A stretch of DNA of 63,914 nt, from the NCBI GenBank assembly GCA_016721085.1, contig JADKJI010000034.1, positions 1-63,914 on the forward strand, written 5' to 3'. The notes under the pieces are model-generated. The model ran no database searches, was not told the DNA's origin, and saw only the letters and a program-made list of their open reading frames with translations. Numbering within the stretch: the stretch's first letter is position 1; each line of letters begins with the position of its first letter. The stretch comes from Chitinophagaceae bacterium. GTDB taxonomy: Bacteria; Bacteroidota; Bacteroidia; Chitinophagales; Chitinophagaceae. The position numbers were made by a program, and so were the translations under genes. Of the stretch, positions 16,648-27,581 are shown one piece after another.

Positions 16648-18984
16648 ATGAGAAGAATATGTCTATTTGTCGGCTTACTATGTATTTCCGTAATGGGAAT
16701 GGCTCAAAAAACCAATATTATTCCCGAACCTGCAGAAACAAAGGCATCTATTATATTAGGTCATTTTACTGTCAACAAAAAAACACAGATAATTTTACAT
16801 GGTATTGGACATGAAAATGCTTTTTTTTATTTAAGTGCATATCTCAAAAATTATTACGATGTAGTTTTGTTATCATGGATGGATACTCCAATTGTAACCA
16901 ATGCCATACATCTTCGATATTTAAAAACTGCAAAGCCTGTAACTGGTGCTTATACCCTTACCGTAAATAAAGACGGAGTATATATAGATGGAGATGATGC
17001 GGAAGGAGTGTTTCATGGAGTTCAATCTTTGATTCAATTACTTCCCCCAGTAAAAGGGAAACCTTTCGATCTTCCTTATTTAACTATAAGAGACTATCCC
17101 AGGTTTGAATACAGAGGAATGATGCTTGATGTAGGAAGACATTTTATGCCTGTTAGCTTTATCAAGAAATATATCGACTTCCTGGCCTTGCATAAGATGA
17201 ACTATTTCCATTGGCATCTCACAGATGACCAGGGATGGCGAATAGAGATTAAGAAATATCCCCAACTAACAAATGTCGGCGCCTGGAGAAATGGTACTAT
17301 CATAGGTAAATATCCAGGAAAAGGAAGTGACAATACCCGAGCAGGTGGATTCTATACACAAGAAGAAGTATACGATATCATTGAATATGCTGAGAAAAGA
17401 TATGTAACTATTATTCCTGAAATTGAAATGCCCGGACATGCAAGTGCTGCTATTGCCTCTTATCCATGGCTAAGCTGTTTCCCTGATAAAAACACAAAAT
17501 TGCCGGAATCAATGCGAGCTGATGTGAGTAAGAACAAGAATGGGAAATTAGTACAGGAAACATGGGGTGTACATGAAGATGTTTTCTGCGCAGGTAAAGA
17601 CAGTACGTTCACTTTCCTGGAAGGAGTATTAGATGAAGTGATCAAGATATTCCCGAGCAAATTCATTCATATCGGAGGTGATGAATGTCCGAAGAGTAAT
17701 TGGAAAATATGTGAGCGTTGCCAGGAAAGAATGAAGAAAGAAGGATTGAAAGACGAACATGAATTGCAAAGCTATTTCATCAGTAGAATGGAAGGCTATC
17801 TGAATAAAAGAGGAAGATCCATCATTGGATGGGATGAAATATTGGAAGGTGGACTAGCTCCAAATGCTACCGTAATGAGTTGGCGTGGTGAAGCAGGAGG
17901 CATAGCAGCGGCTAAATTGCATCATCCTGTTATTATGACTCCAACTACTTATGTCTATTTTGACTACGCCGATTCCAGAAAAGAAGATTCATTGAATATT
18001 GGCGGGTTTCTTCCTTTGGAAAAAGTATACAACTATGAACCGCTGGCTAAAGAATTGTCCGCCGATGAAACCAAATATATCAGGGGCGCACAAGCGAATC
18101 TCTGGACAGAATATATAAACAATCCTCGTAAAGCTGAGTACTTCAGTTTTCCCAGAATGAGTGCCCTTAGTGAAGTGGTATGGAGTCCGAAAGCCAAAAA
18201 GAGCTGGTCAAATTTTGAACGGAAACTACCTACCCTTTTCAAGAGATATGATTTATGGGATGCTCATTTCAGTAAAGCCTATTTTGATATAAATGCTTCA
18301 GTTATCCAAAATGCTGCAAAAAACGGTATTGAGTGGAAGCTTGAAAGCAAGAAAGTAAGTCCTGAAACAACTATAGGATATATTTTCCCTGACAATACAT
18401 CAACCTATTCCAATTATTCAAAACCAATACCTATAAAGGAAACTGGTACTGGCAGGGCAATGGTCATAGATACCAGCCTAACATTCACTATTGACCTTAA
18501 GCAAAATTTTAAAGTAAATAAGGCAACGGGACATTCAACAACTCTGAAATTTGCCCCTCATGAAAATTATAGAGCAAATGGGGCTTTCAGTTTAGTTAAT
18601 GGAATAGTATCGGAAACAGGTTTATCCAATTCTGACTGGTTAGGTTGGGCAGGACAAGATATGGATGCTACTATCAATCTGGGCAAGGTTACAACAGTGA
18701 ATACCATTCAGGTTCACTCAATAGACGAACCTGGCAGCTGGATATATAAACCAAAAGAAGTGACAGTTTGGGTATCTGATGATGGCATGAAGTTTAAAAA
18801 GCTGGCTAGCAGCTCAGATTTCCATCCAGATACATTAAACACTGGATACTATATATTGGATTTGAATGATCAAAAGGCCCGTTACATTAGAATTGTAGCA
18901 AAAAACAGCGGAACGATACCTGCAGGCAATGCAGGTGCTGGTTCTCCAGCATGGTTATTCATTGACGAAATCCAGGTAAACTAA
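16648..18984 (+). CDS. beta-N-acetylhexosaminidase (GH20)
   Basis: This ~779-residue exported enzyme removes terminal GlcNAc or GalNAc from glycans. After a signal peptide (MRRICLFVGLLCISVMGMAQ) come a GH20b domain (about 25-150), a GH20 barrel (about 155-500) with HLTDDQGWR and the catalytic Asp-Glu pair in HIGGDECPKSNW (D345-E346), and a C-terminal F5/8-type discoidin-like domain (about 640-778). ATG 16648 is preferred over an upstream TTG because it begins the signal peptide. The fucosidase gene follows after 36 bp. Confidence 0.93.
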   Translation: MRRICLFVGLLCISVMGMAQKTNIIPEPAETKASIILGHFTVNKKTQIILHGIGHENAFFYLSAYLKNYYDVVLLSWMDTPIVTNAIHLRYLKTAKPVTGAYTLTVNKDGVYIDGDDAEGVFHGVQSLIQLLPPVKGKPFDLPYLTIRDYPRFEYRGMMLDVGRHFMPVSFIKKYIDFLALHKMNYFHWHLTDDQGWRIEIKKYPQLTNVGAWRNGTIIGKYPGKGSDNTRAGGFYTQEEVYDIIEYAEKRYVTIIPEIEMPGHASAAIASYPWLSCFPDKNTKLPESMRADVSKNKNGKLVQETWGVHEDVFCAGKDSTFTFLEGVLDEVIKIFPSKFIHIGGDECPKSNWKICERCQERMKKEGLKDEHELQSYFISRMEGYLNKRGRSIIGWDEILEGGLAPNATVMSWRGEAGGIAAAKLHHPVIMTPTTYVYFDYADSRKEDSLNIGGFLPLEKVYNYEPLAKELSADETKYIRGAQANLWTEYINNPRKAEYFSFPRMSALSEVVWSPKAKKSWSNFERKLPTLFKRYDLWDAHFSKAYFDINASVIQNAAKNGIEWKLESKKVSPETTIGYIFPDNTSTYSNYSKPIPIKETGTGRAMVIDTSLTFTIDLKQNFKVNKATGHSTTLKFAPHENYRANGAFSLVNGIVSETGLSNSDWLGWAGQDMDATINLGKVTTVNTIQVHSIDEPGSWIYKPKEVTVWVSDDGMKFKKLASSSDFHPDTLNTGYYILDLNDQKARYIRIVAKNSGTIPAGNAGAGSPAWLFIDEIQVN

Positions 18985-19020
18985 AAAGTAAACCCATAAT
19001 CAAAAATAAAATTTTCGTGC

Positions 19021-20441
19021 ATGAAAAGGTTATTTATCGCAATCACTTTACTCTATTCTGCAACTACGTTTGCTCAGCACAGTTATGTAGCTCCAACTGA
19101 CCCTCAGGTTTTGCAAAAACTTGATCAGTGGCAGGATCTGAAATTCGGACTCTTTATGCATTGGGGTACCTATAGCCAATGGGGCGTGGTGGAAAGCTGG
19201 AGCCTTTGCCCTGAAGATGAAGGCTGGACTGTACGTCGTGGACCTTACGCTAACAACTTTTTGAATATAAGAAAGCCTATGAGGGGTTGAAGAAAACTTT
19301 CAATCCAACAGCATTCAATCCTGAAAAATGGGCGACAGCCGCCAAAGAAGCAGGAATGAAATATGTAGTGTTCACCACAAAACATCATGATGGGTTCTGT
19401 ATGTTTGATACTAAGCAAACAGATTACAAGATAACAGATGCGCAATCTGGATTTGCCAACAATCCCCGTAACAATGTGGCCAAAGAAGTATTTGATGCAT
19501 TTCGCAAAGAAGGATTTCTTACAGGTGCGTATTTTTCAAAACCCGACTGGCATAATGAAAATTATTGGTGGCCTTATTTCCCACCAAAAGACCGCAATGT
19601 AAACTACGACCCAAAGAAATATCCTGAAAAATGGAATGCCTTCAAAAGTTTCACCTATAACCAGATTGAGGAATTAATGACAGGCTATGGTAAGATGGAT
19701 ATTTTATGGCTTGATGGTGGTTGGGTTCGTCCGCTATCTACTGTAGACAGAAATATAGAATGGCAGAGAGGGATTAAGGATGATCAGGACATTGATATGA
19801 GAAAGATAAGTACGATGGCCCGTCAGCATCAGCCCGGCTTAATAGTGGTTGACAGATCGGTTACCGGTGAGTTTGAAAATTATACCACACCGGAACAGGA
19901 AGTACCAGAAAAACCATTGAGCCATCCTTGGGAGACTTGTATGACCATGGGTAATTCATGGAGCTTTGTACCGAACGATAATTACAAATCTGCCCGTCAG
20001 TTAGTGCAATTATTGGTGAAGATTGTTTCAAGAGGTGGGAATTTCTTGTTGAATATAGGGCCAGGTCCTAATGGTGATTTCGACCCTGTAGCTTACGATC
20101 GTTTGAAAGCCGTTGGAGAATGGATGAAGATAAACGGGAATGCTATCTATGCCACGCAACCGGTTGCACCTTATTCCTCTGATAATATCTTCTTCACAAA
20201 GAATAAGAAGGACAATTCCATCAATGCCTTCTATCTGGCAGCAGAAAACGAGAACAGCCTGCCTGCTACAGTAAGAATAAAGAACTTTTCATTGACAAAA
20301 GGAGCAAAAATTTCTATCTTCGGCGCTCCGTCGAAACTGGCATGGAAAGCTGAGGGTACAGATATCGTTATCAGCATTCCTGCAAAAATTCAAAAAGCTT
20401 CACCCGGATCTTATGCCTGGTGTTTTTCGATCCAACAATAA
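19021..20441 (+). CDS. alpha-L-fucosidase (GH29), one frameshift
   Basis: The gene encodes an exported GH29 enzyme that releases alpha-linked fucose. Signal peptide MKRLFIAITLLYSATTFAQ; FGLFMHWGTYSQWG near the N-terminus; KYVVFTTKHHDGFCMF; and the nucleophile Asp in KMDILWLDGGW. The frame breaks at about 19260, in a run of five T: one extra base restores NNFFEYKKAYEGLKKTF and a continuous ~474-residue protein. A homopolymer sequencing error is likely. It sits between GH20 and nagB in one transcription direction, consistent with joint degradation of fucosylated N-acetylhexosamine glycans. Confidence 0.85.
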
Positions 20442-20455
20442 AACGTTGCCTTATT

Positions 20456-22384
20456 ATGTCTAAACCAACATTCAACATTGACCTGACCGATTCTTTTGAG
20501 AGAATTCCTGTAAAAATTTACCCAAACCTTAAAGAAGGTTCACGATTCATTGCCAGTGAAATTGCCGCGCTTATCAAAAGCAAACAGGCTAAAGGCGAAA
20601 AATGTGTATTGGGATTAGCAACAGGTTCATCCCCAAAAACCTTATATGCTGAACTGGTTCGTCTTCACAAAGAAGAAGGATTGAGTTTTAAGAATGTAGT
20701 TTCCTTTAATCTGGATGAATACTACCCTATCGATGTAGATGCTTTACAGAGCTATAACCGTTTCATGAAAACGCATCTTTTCGATCATGTAGATATAGAC
20801 CCAAAGAATATCCATATCCCTAATGGTGAAATAGCAAAGGAAAATGTGAAGGCTTTTTGTCACGATTATGAGAAACAAATCGAAAATGCCGGTGGTATCG
20901 ACTTACAGATTCTGGGTATCGGTAATAACGGACATATCGGATTTAACGAACCAGGATCCAGCATCAATTCAAGAGCAAGACTTGTAACGCTTGATAATTC
21001 AACCCGATTGGCTAACTCATACGAATTTGCCAATATATCACAGGTGCCACGCTTAGCTATTACAATGGGAATCCATACCATTATGCAGGCTAAGAAGATC
21101 ATATTGATGGCATGGGGACAAAGTAAGGCACCTGTTGTTCAGAAATCTGTTGAAAGTCATGTTACAGAACATATACCTGCTTCTTTATTGCAGCAACATG
21201 ATGACACAACATTTGTATTAGATGAAACAGCCGCTACTGAATTGACTCGCTATAAATCGCCTTGGCTCACTGGTGAATGCGAATGGACACCAAAGATGGT
21301 TCGCAAAGCCGTTGTGCATATGGCAATGAAAGTGGGTAAGCCAATATTAAGTCTTACGAATAATGATTATCGCGATAATGGTCTTGGTGATTTGTTAGTA
21401 GAGAAAGGTGATGCTTATGAAATAAACTTGCAGGCTTACTATATGATGAGGGATACTATTACAGGCTGGCCTGGTGGTAAACCTGATGTTCAGATGCCTA
21501 ATCACCCTGAAAGAAGTATTCCTTATCCAAAACGTTGTGTGATCTTCTCCCCTCACCCGGATGATGATATCATTTCAATGGGTGGAACATTCCTTCGTTT
21601 GCACGACCAGGGACATGAAGTGCATGTAGCTTATCAAACCAGTGGAAATATTGCTGTAACAGATGAATTCGTAACACGCTTTATGGATTTTGCTGTTGGC
21701 TTCGAAGAGATGTTCAAAATAGACAACAAGAAGTCAAAAGAGATATTAGGAGAAGCACGCAGTTAGATGAAGAGCAAGAAAAGCACGGAAGTAGATACAA
21801 AAGAGATACGTGCCGTAAAGGTTTGATTCGTCGTTGTGAAGCTGCTGCTACTTGTCGTTATGTGGGAATAAAAGAGGAGCATATCCATTTCCAGAACCTA
21901 CCCTTCTACAGAAACGGGAACCATTGAAAAGAACCCGATGAGTGAAGAGGATGTAGTAATAACAGTAGCGTTGCTTCGTGAAATAAAACCGCATCAGGTA
22001 TATTGTGCAGGTGATTTTGCTGATCCGCATGGCACTCATATCGTTTGTTTCAATGTGGTGCTGGAAGCTCTTCGCCGTTGTAAAGCTGCCGGAGACCCAT
22101 GGATCAAAGATTGCTGGCTCTGGTTATATAAAGGCGCCTGGCAGGAATGGGATATCAGTGAAATAGAAATGGCTGTGCCAATGAGTCCTGAGCAAGTAAT
22201 GAAAAAACGCTTTGGAATCTTCATCCACCAATCCCAAAAAGACTCAGTACCCTTCCAGGGTAGTGATGCTCGTGAGTTCTGGCAGAGGGCGGAGGAAAGA
22301 AATTCAAATACTGCCAACCTGTATGGAAAGCTGGGATTGACGCAGTATGCGGCGATGGAGGCTTTTGTGAAGTGGGAGTACTAG
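20456..22384 (+). pseudogene. nagB: glucosamine-6-phosphate deaminase fused to a LmbE/PIG-L domain, about three frameshifts
   Basis: The N-terminal half is NagB, converting glucosamine-6-phosphate to fructose-6-phosphate and ammonia: GLATGSSPKTLYAEL, SFNLDEYYPID and ILGIGNNGHIGFNEPGS. The second half is a PIG-L/LmbE-type domain with the metal motif SPHPDDDIISMGG, then RYVGIKEEHIHFQNLPFY. Bacteroidota often carry this ~640-residue fusion; the second domain may deacetylate GlcNAc-phosphate, but that is inference. Frame changes occur near 21765, 21821 and 21911; the last is an extra base before GAAACGGG. The protein is continuous if these are corrected, so the gene is either newly broken or affected by indel errors. 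Its start overlaps the fucosidase 3' region by a few bases less than zero spacing (14 bp gap). Confidence 0.8.
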
Positions 22385-22545
22385 AAGGTTCAATAAGTTA
22401 TAGAGGGTTGGAGAAGTTCGAGAGGGCTTACTAATAGTTAGAACCAGAATATCGTTTTATAACCGCAGAGGCGCAGAGACGCAGGGTGAACCACCGCGTC
22501 TCCGCGCCTCTGCGGTTATAAACCTATAACATTCAACCTATTACA
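22385..22545. repeat. composite repeat with GGTTCAATAAG-type arms and palindromic core
   Basis: Left arm 22385-22440 has GGTTCAATAAGTTATAGAGG units; the right arm 22524-22545 has the inverse (AACCTATAACATTCAACC). The core 22461-22517 is a CGCAGAGACG-family palindrome in its CGCAGAGGCGCAGAGACGC variant. It lies between nagB and the tRNA gene. Confidence 0.7.
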
Positions 22546-22547
22546 AC

Positions 22548-22578
22548 GAAAAGAGGCCTTACAAAGTAAGACCTCTTT
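22548..22578 (-). terminator. hairpin terminator of the tRNA-Arg gene
   Basis: AAAGAGGCCTTAC and GTAAGACCTCTTT pair around a 3-nt loop, flanked by A/T runs that give a U-tail on the minus strand just after the tRNA 3' end. Confidence 0.7.
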
Positions 22579-22580
22579 TG

Positions 22581-22654
22581 TGACCCCGTCAGGATTCAAA
22601 CCTGAAACCTTCTGATCCGTAGTCAGATGCTCTATTCAATTGAGCTACGGGGCC
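22581..22654 (-). tRNA. tRNA-Arg (anticodon ACG)
   Basis: On the minus strand the 74 nt fold as a cloverleaf: acceptor GGCCCCG/CGGGGTC, D arm with AGCTCAATTGAATAGAGC, anticodon stem TCTGA/TCAGA around loop CTACGGA (anticodon ACG), and T arm TCAGGTTTGAATCCTGA. The first anticodon base is probably deaminated to inosine, so it reads CGN codons. CCA is not encoded. Confidence 0.95.
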
Positions 22655-22898
22655 AATGGGGTGCAAAAATAAAGAATCCTGCTATTCATACCAAACAGAA
22701 TTAGAATTAATTATTAATGAGTTATATAAGAGTATAATCAGTTACCGTTGAACAAAAATATACCGCATCTTCCCCCCTATAAACTAAATTACAGAGGTAC
22801 TTGACATACCTGTAAAATATAAGGGCTGGATAGACAACATTTGACTGCAAATCATTGTCTGTCATTAACAACGGCCATCGGTTAAATGGACTTGAGAT

Positions 22899-23639
22899 AT
22901 GAAAAAAAGAATATTTAGAGGAATAGGCCTTTCAGCCATATTTATCATACCTGTTTACTGCTTTTCCCAAAATGCCGGAGCCGACAGCTTATTTATCCTG
23001 AAATTTCAGGATAGTGTGCTACAGCAGTATTATACAAAAACGAATGCCAACACTCCTATTTATAGTGGTGCTGAGTATATTGGACATGGACAAAGCATTT
23101 CAGGACATGCATTTTTTGTTTCAGAAACGCCTACAGATGGAATTATTGAGTATGATGGGATCCTATATAAAAAGCTGCTGGTGCGCTATGAATTAGTAGA
23201 AGATGCCATTATCCTGAAAGATTATACCCAAAACTATTTTATACAACTCAATAGCGCCAAGATCAGTCGGTTCTGGATCGGGAATAGTGAATTCATCAGG
23301 CCATCATTTGTTTTACCAGAATCAAAATTTCCCTCACCCGGATTTTATCAAAGATTATATAATGGTAAATCCTGGGTATTGGCTAAAAGATCAAAACAAT
23401 TGATCTATAAGACTACTGAAGAAAAAGTTACGATGCAGTATAAAACATTCAATTCCTATTATATAATGAAAGGAAATGAAATTATTACCATCTCCGGTAA
23501 GAAGGATATTATTTCGGCATTTGAAGACAAAAAAGTAGAAATAAGGAAGTTCATTGGTGAAAAGCATCTCAATTTTAAAAAAGATCCAGAAGGCATGCTG
23601 ATCAGTATCTGTACTTATTTTGACCAGCTTAAAAACTAA
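22899..23639 (+). CDS. exported protein of unknown function at the head of a TonB-receptor operon
   Basis: I do not recognise this 246-residue protein. It has a signal peptide (MKKRIFRGIGLSAIFIIPVYCFSQ) and a mostly beta-strand body without cysteines in a lipobox, so it is probably periplasmic or surface-exposed. It begins 244 bp after the tRNA gene in a spacer that should hold the operon promoter, and ends 3 bp before the TonB-receptor gene. This tight coupling suggests that it acts with the receptor system. Confidence 0.65.
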   Translation: MKKRIFRGIGLSAIFIIPVYCFSQNAGADSLFILKFQDSVLQQYYTKTNANTPIYSGAEYIGHGQSISGHAFFVSETPTDGIIEYDGILYKKLLVRYELVEDAIILKDYTQNYFIQLNSAKISRFWIGNSEFIRPSFVLPESKFPSPGFYQRLYNGKSWVLAKRSKQLIYKTTEEKVTMQYKTFNSYYIMKGNEIITISGKKDIISAFEDKKVEIRKFIGEKHLNFKKDPEGMLISICTYFDQLKN

Positions 23640-23642
23640 TTC

Positions 23643-26415
23643 ATGCACCGTATAACTGTTTATATATTCCTATTAATGGTCGCTTTTGGTTTTTCTATGC
23701 CCTTGCAAGCACAGGACAAGAAAACCATAACTGCCGAATTCAATAACACCCCATTCGATTCTGTAATCAGGAAGGCAAGTGCTATTAACCAGTCCCCAAT
23801 TTACTTTCCCCCTGGAAAATTGGATTCCATAAAAGTGACGATACAGGTAAAGGATATGCCTTTATCACAATTCATTGAGCAAATACTCCAGAACACAGCC
23901 TATCATTTCTTCACTGATAAATCTGGTGCCATTTTTATTGTTGAAAAGAAATACTCTATTCAAACCAATTTGCCTTCAGATTTTTTTGAAACCAGTCAGC
24001 CTGTTAAAGAAACAGAAGACAATACCAACACAGAAACCAAAAATAACAGCACCAATAAACAACCGATAGATGCTGCTGCCAATAAGTTATATGAAATTGG
24101 TGCCGCTACCAACGAACCACTTTCAGGTACAGCAACCCTTGTTGGCTATGTAAGGGATATACGAAATGGAGAAGGATTGGCAGGTGCTGCTGTGTACCTG
24201 GAAGGAACTTCTTCCGGAGTAATTACAGATGCTGCAGGATATTATTCCTTAACTATTCCAAAAGGCAGACATGTATTACAGATTAGCAGTACCGGCATGA
24301 AAGCTACCCGACGTGAAATAATCCTGAGATCAAATGGTTCTTTAACGATAGAATTGAAAGAAGATATACCTACCCTCAAAACAGTTACAGTTGTTGCAGA
24401 AAGAAATTCCAACGTACGTAGAATGCAAATGGGTATTGAACGAATTTCCATCAAGACCATCAAACAGGTTCCGGTATTATTGGGAGAACCTGATGTGTTA
24501 AGAGTATTGCTAACATTACCTGGTGTTACTTCTGTAGGGGAAGCAAGTACAGGCTTTAATGTAAGAGGTGGATCAAGCGACCAGAACCTCATTCTTTTTG
24601 ATGAAGCAACCGTTTATAATCCATCTCACGTTTTCGGATTCTTCTCTGCATTTAACCCTGATGCTATAAAGAACGCAGAACTTTATAAAAGCTCTATCCC
24701 GGAAAGGTTTGGCGGCAGATTATCTTCAGTACTGGATATTACTACACGTGAAGGAAATAGCAAGAAATGGTCGGGCACCGGAGGTATTGGATTATTAACC
24801 AGCAAATTCACCATTGAAGGTCCTTTGGTAAAGGAGAAAACCACCCTTCTGGCTAGTGGCCGTACCACTTATTCAAACTGGCTCCTGAAGCAACTCCCTT
24901 CTGAATACAACAATAGCCAGGCTTCATTTTATGATCTGAACCTTCGTATCAATCATTCATTCAATTCAAAGAATACCCTGTCTGTAACAGCCTATACCAG
25001 TAAAGATGGTTTCAGATTGAATAACGATACCACTTATACCTACAGCAATCGTAATCTGGTTATGAAGTGGAAACATGTTTTCAATAATAAGCTGTACATG
25101 AATCTTACTGGGGGAATGGATCATTACGACTACAATGTAACAGGATAAAAACAGTGTTCGTTCTTATGAACTGGCATTTGGCATTAATCAATATCATGGC
25201 AGGGCCGATTTCAACTATGCTCCAAACAATGATCACCTTTTCAACTTCGGCGTCTCTTCTATCAATTACAAGATGCAGCCTGGAACATTAACACCAAAAG
25301 GGAATCAGTCCTTAGTGATACCAGATAAATTAAATCCTGAACAGGCCAGGGAAACAGCCATTTATTTTGGTGATAAGATCAATATCAATACCCGCCTATC
25401 CGTTCAGGCAGGTATCCGTTACACTCTCTATCAATATCTGGGTGCTCAAACAGTATACAATTATATTGATGGATTGCCGAGAGATGAATCTACCCGAACC
25501 GACAGCACAGTCTATGGAGCGGGAAAAACAATTAAGACGTATCATGGTCCGGAAATCAGGTTGTCATTACGATATATTGTTTCCGACAACGGTTCATTCA
25601 AATGGAGTTATAATACTTTACGACAGTATATCCATCTCTTATCAAATACAACGGCTATCTCTCCTACCGATGTTTGGAAACTTAGCGACCCGTATTTAAA
25701 ACCGCAATCGGGCGACCAGTTTTCAATGGGGTATTACCAGAACTTCTCTTCAAACACAATAGAGACATCAGTTGAAGTATACTATAAGAGGATAAAGAAT
25801 TTCGCAGATTATAAAAGCGGTGCCAGTATAGTCATGAACCACTCCATTGAAACGTCCCTTATCAATACAAAGGGTAAGGCATGGGGAGCAGAATTCATGA
25901 TTCGGAAGCCAACAGGGAAATTAAATGGATGGATAAGCTATACCTATTCGAGAATTCAGTTGAAAATGGACGATTCATTAGCAGGACAACAGATCAATAA
26001 GGGAGAATATTATCCAGCTAATTTTGATAAACCCCATGCTGTAAACGCTATTGCGAATTATAAGTTCTCGCATCGCTATAGTGTATCGCTGAATGCTCAG
26101 TATAGTACCGGAAGACCTATAACCCTACCCATAGCTGTATTCAATTTAGGAGGATCCCAACGGGTTTATTATTCCGAGCGCAACCAGTTCAGGATACCCG
26201 ATTATTTCAGAATGGATTTTGCCCTCAATATTGAAGGCAATCATAAAGTAAAAAAAGCAACCCATAATTCATGGTCGGTTGGCTTATATAATATGACTGG
26301 AAGGAAAAACGTGTACTCCATTTATTTCGTGGAAGAAAACGGTGTCATCAATGGATATAAGCTTTCTGTAATCGGCACCATCATACCTTATGTAACCTTC
26401 AATATCAAATTTTAA
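23643..26415 (+). CDS. TonB-dependent receptor with N-terminal STN domain, one frameshift
   Basis: Read across one frameshift, this is a ~920-residue outer-membrane receptor. Order: signal peptide (to about 25), STN domain (about 28-105, ITAEFNNTPFDSVIRKAS), Ser/Thr/Asn linker, CarboxypepD_reg-like domain (about 165-245), plug (PGVTSVGEASTGFNVRGGS, then SDQNLILFDEATVYNPSH), then the barrel ending in a typical terminal Phe (FNIKF). The break is at about 25145: a stop follows VTG, and a one-base change gives continued barrel sequence (SVRSYELAFGINQYH). The STN domain often implies sigma/anti-sigma signalling, but no FecI/FecR genes are visible here. Confidence 0.85.
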
Positions 26416-26416
26416 A

Positions 26417-27571
26417 ATGCACTTTAAGAATAAATATATTTTCATTTTTTGCAGCCTGTTTTTGTTTATGGCCTGCAAGGAAGCCTATCTACCACCAGAG
26501 ATAACTCAAACAAACAACTATCTTGTTGTGGATGGGATACTGAATAGCAGTGGAGATTCCTCCATCATCAAACTGACGAGAACAAGGAACTTCTCTGATA
26601 CTATCAGCTCTATAAATGAAAACCAGGCCATTGTAACTGTTGAGAGTGAAGCCGGCAATAAATTTTTCCTGCCATTTAGAGGCAATGGATTGTATTCGGT
26701 AGCATCCCTGCCACTTATATCTACCCAGAAATACAGGTTGCTGATTAAAACGGTTTCTGGTGAAACATATGAATCAGAATATGTAGAAGTTAAGCAGACA
26801 CCAGAAATCGATAGTCTTTCCTGGAAGCAAGATGCCGGAGTAGCAATTACAGTAAACACCCACGACCCAACTGGGAATACCAGGTATTACAGATGGGAGT
26901 ATATAGAAACCTATGAATATACACCTCATTATTCCAGTGATTTAGGATATGATTATATTCTCAATGAAGTTTATAGAAGAGATAGCAATAACAGCATCGA
27001 CAGATGCTGGACTACTCAATTATCACCTGATATTGTATTAGCAACAACAAGTAATCTTTCCGAAGATCTAATTGCTAACTATCCGCTCACCTTTATCCCC
27101 GATAATTCAGAAAAATTAGGGGTGCGTTATAGTATACTCGCAAAACAATATGCGCTCACAAAAGAAGCTTTCGAATATTGGCAGCAATTACGTAAGAATT
27201 CTAAAGAGTTAGGTTCCATATTTGGCACACAACCTCAACAGTTAAACAGTAATATTAAGTGTACAAGTGATCCCTCAAAACCTGTAATAGGATTTGTAAG
27301 TATCACTTCACTGAAAGAGAAAAGGATATTCATCAAAACAAATGAAGTAGTTAACTGGCATCCCACTTCATCCCTAGATCAGTTTTGTGATGCTATTATT
27401 CTGTCACCTGATAGCATCCGATTTTTCCTGAACAGGGATCGTGAATATGTTCCAGCCTATTATATTTCCGTTTTGCCTCCAGTGGCTAATCCGCCAATAG
27501 CTGTAGCGAAAAAAATATGTGTAGACTGTACATTAAGTGGCGGTATTCCAAAAAAACCATCCTATTGGTAA
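26417..27571 (+). CDS. DUF4249 family lipoprotein, copy 1
   Basis: The 384-residue protein is a DUF4249 member, a Bacteroidota family regularly coded beside STN-TonB receptors. The signal ends in a lipobox (LFLFMACKE), so it is lipid-anchored, probably on the outer membrane. Early residues NNYLVVDGILNSSGDSSIIK form the family N-terminal beta-sandwich. A CVDCTLSGG motif close to the C-terminus has two cysteines also present in the next gene. It starts just after the receptor stop (translational coupling) and is followed 10 bp later by a paralogue. Substrate unknown. Confidence 0.8.
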   Translation: MHFKNKYIFIFCSLFLFMACKEAYLPPEITQTNNYLVVDGILNSSGDSSIIKLTRTRNFSDTISSINENQAIVTVESEAGNKFFLPFRGNGLYSVASLPLISTQKYRLLIKTVSGETYESEYVEVKQTPEIDSLSWKQDAGVAITVNTHDPTGNTRYYRWEYIETYEYTPHYSSDLGYDYILNEVYRRDSNNSIDRCWTTQLSPDIVLATTSNLSEDLIANYPLTFIPDNSEKLGVRYSILAKQYALTKEAFEYWQQLRKNSKELGSIFGTQPQQLNSNIKCTSDPSKPVIGFVSITSLKEKRIFIKTNEVVNWHPTSSLDQFCDAIILSPDSIRFFLNRDREYVPAYYISVLPPVANPPIAVAKKICVDCTLSGGIPKKPSYW

Positions 27572-27581
27572 ATTTTGAAAA

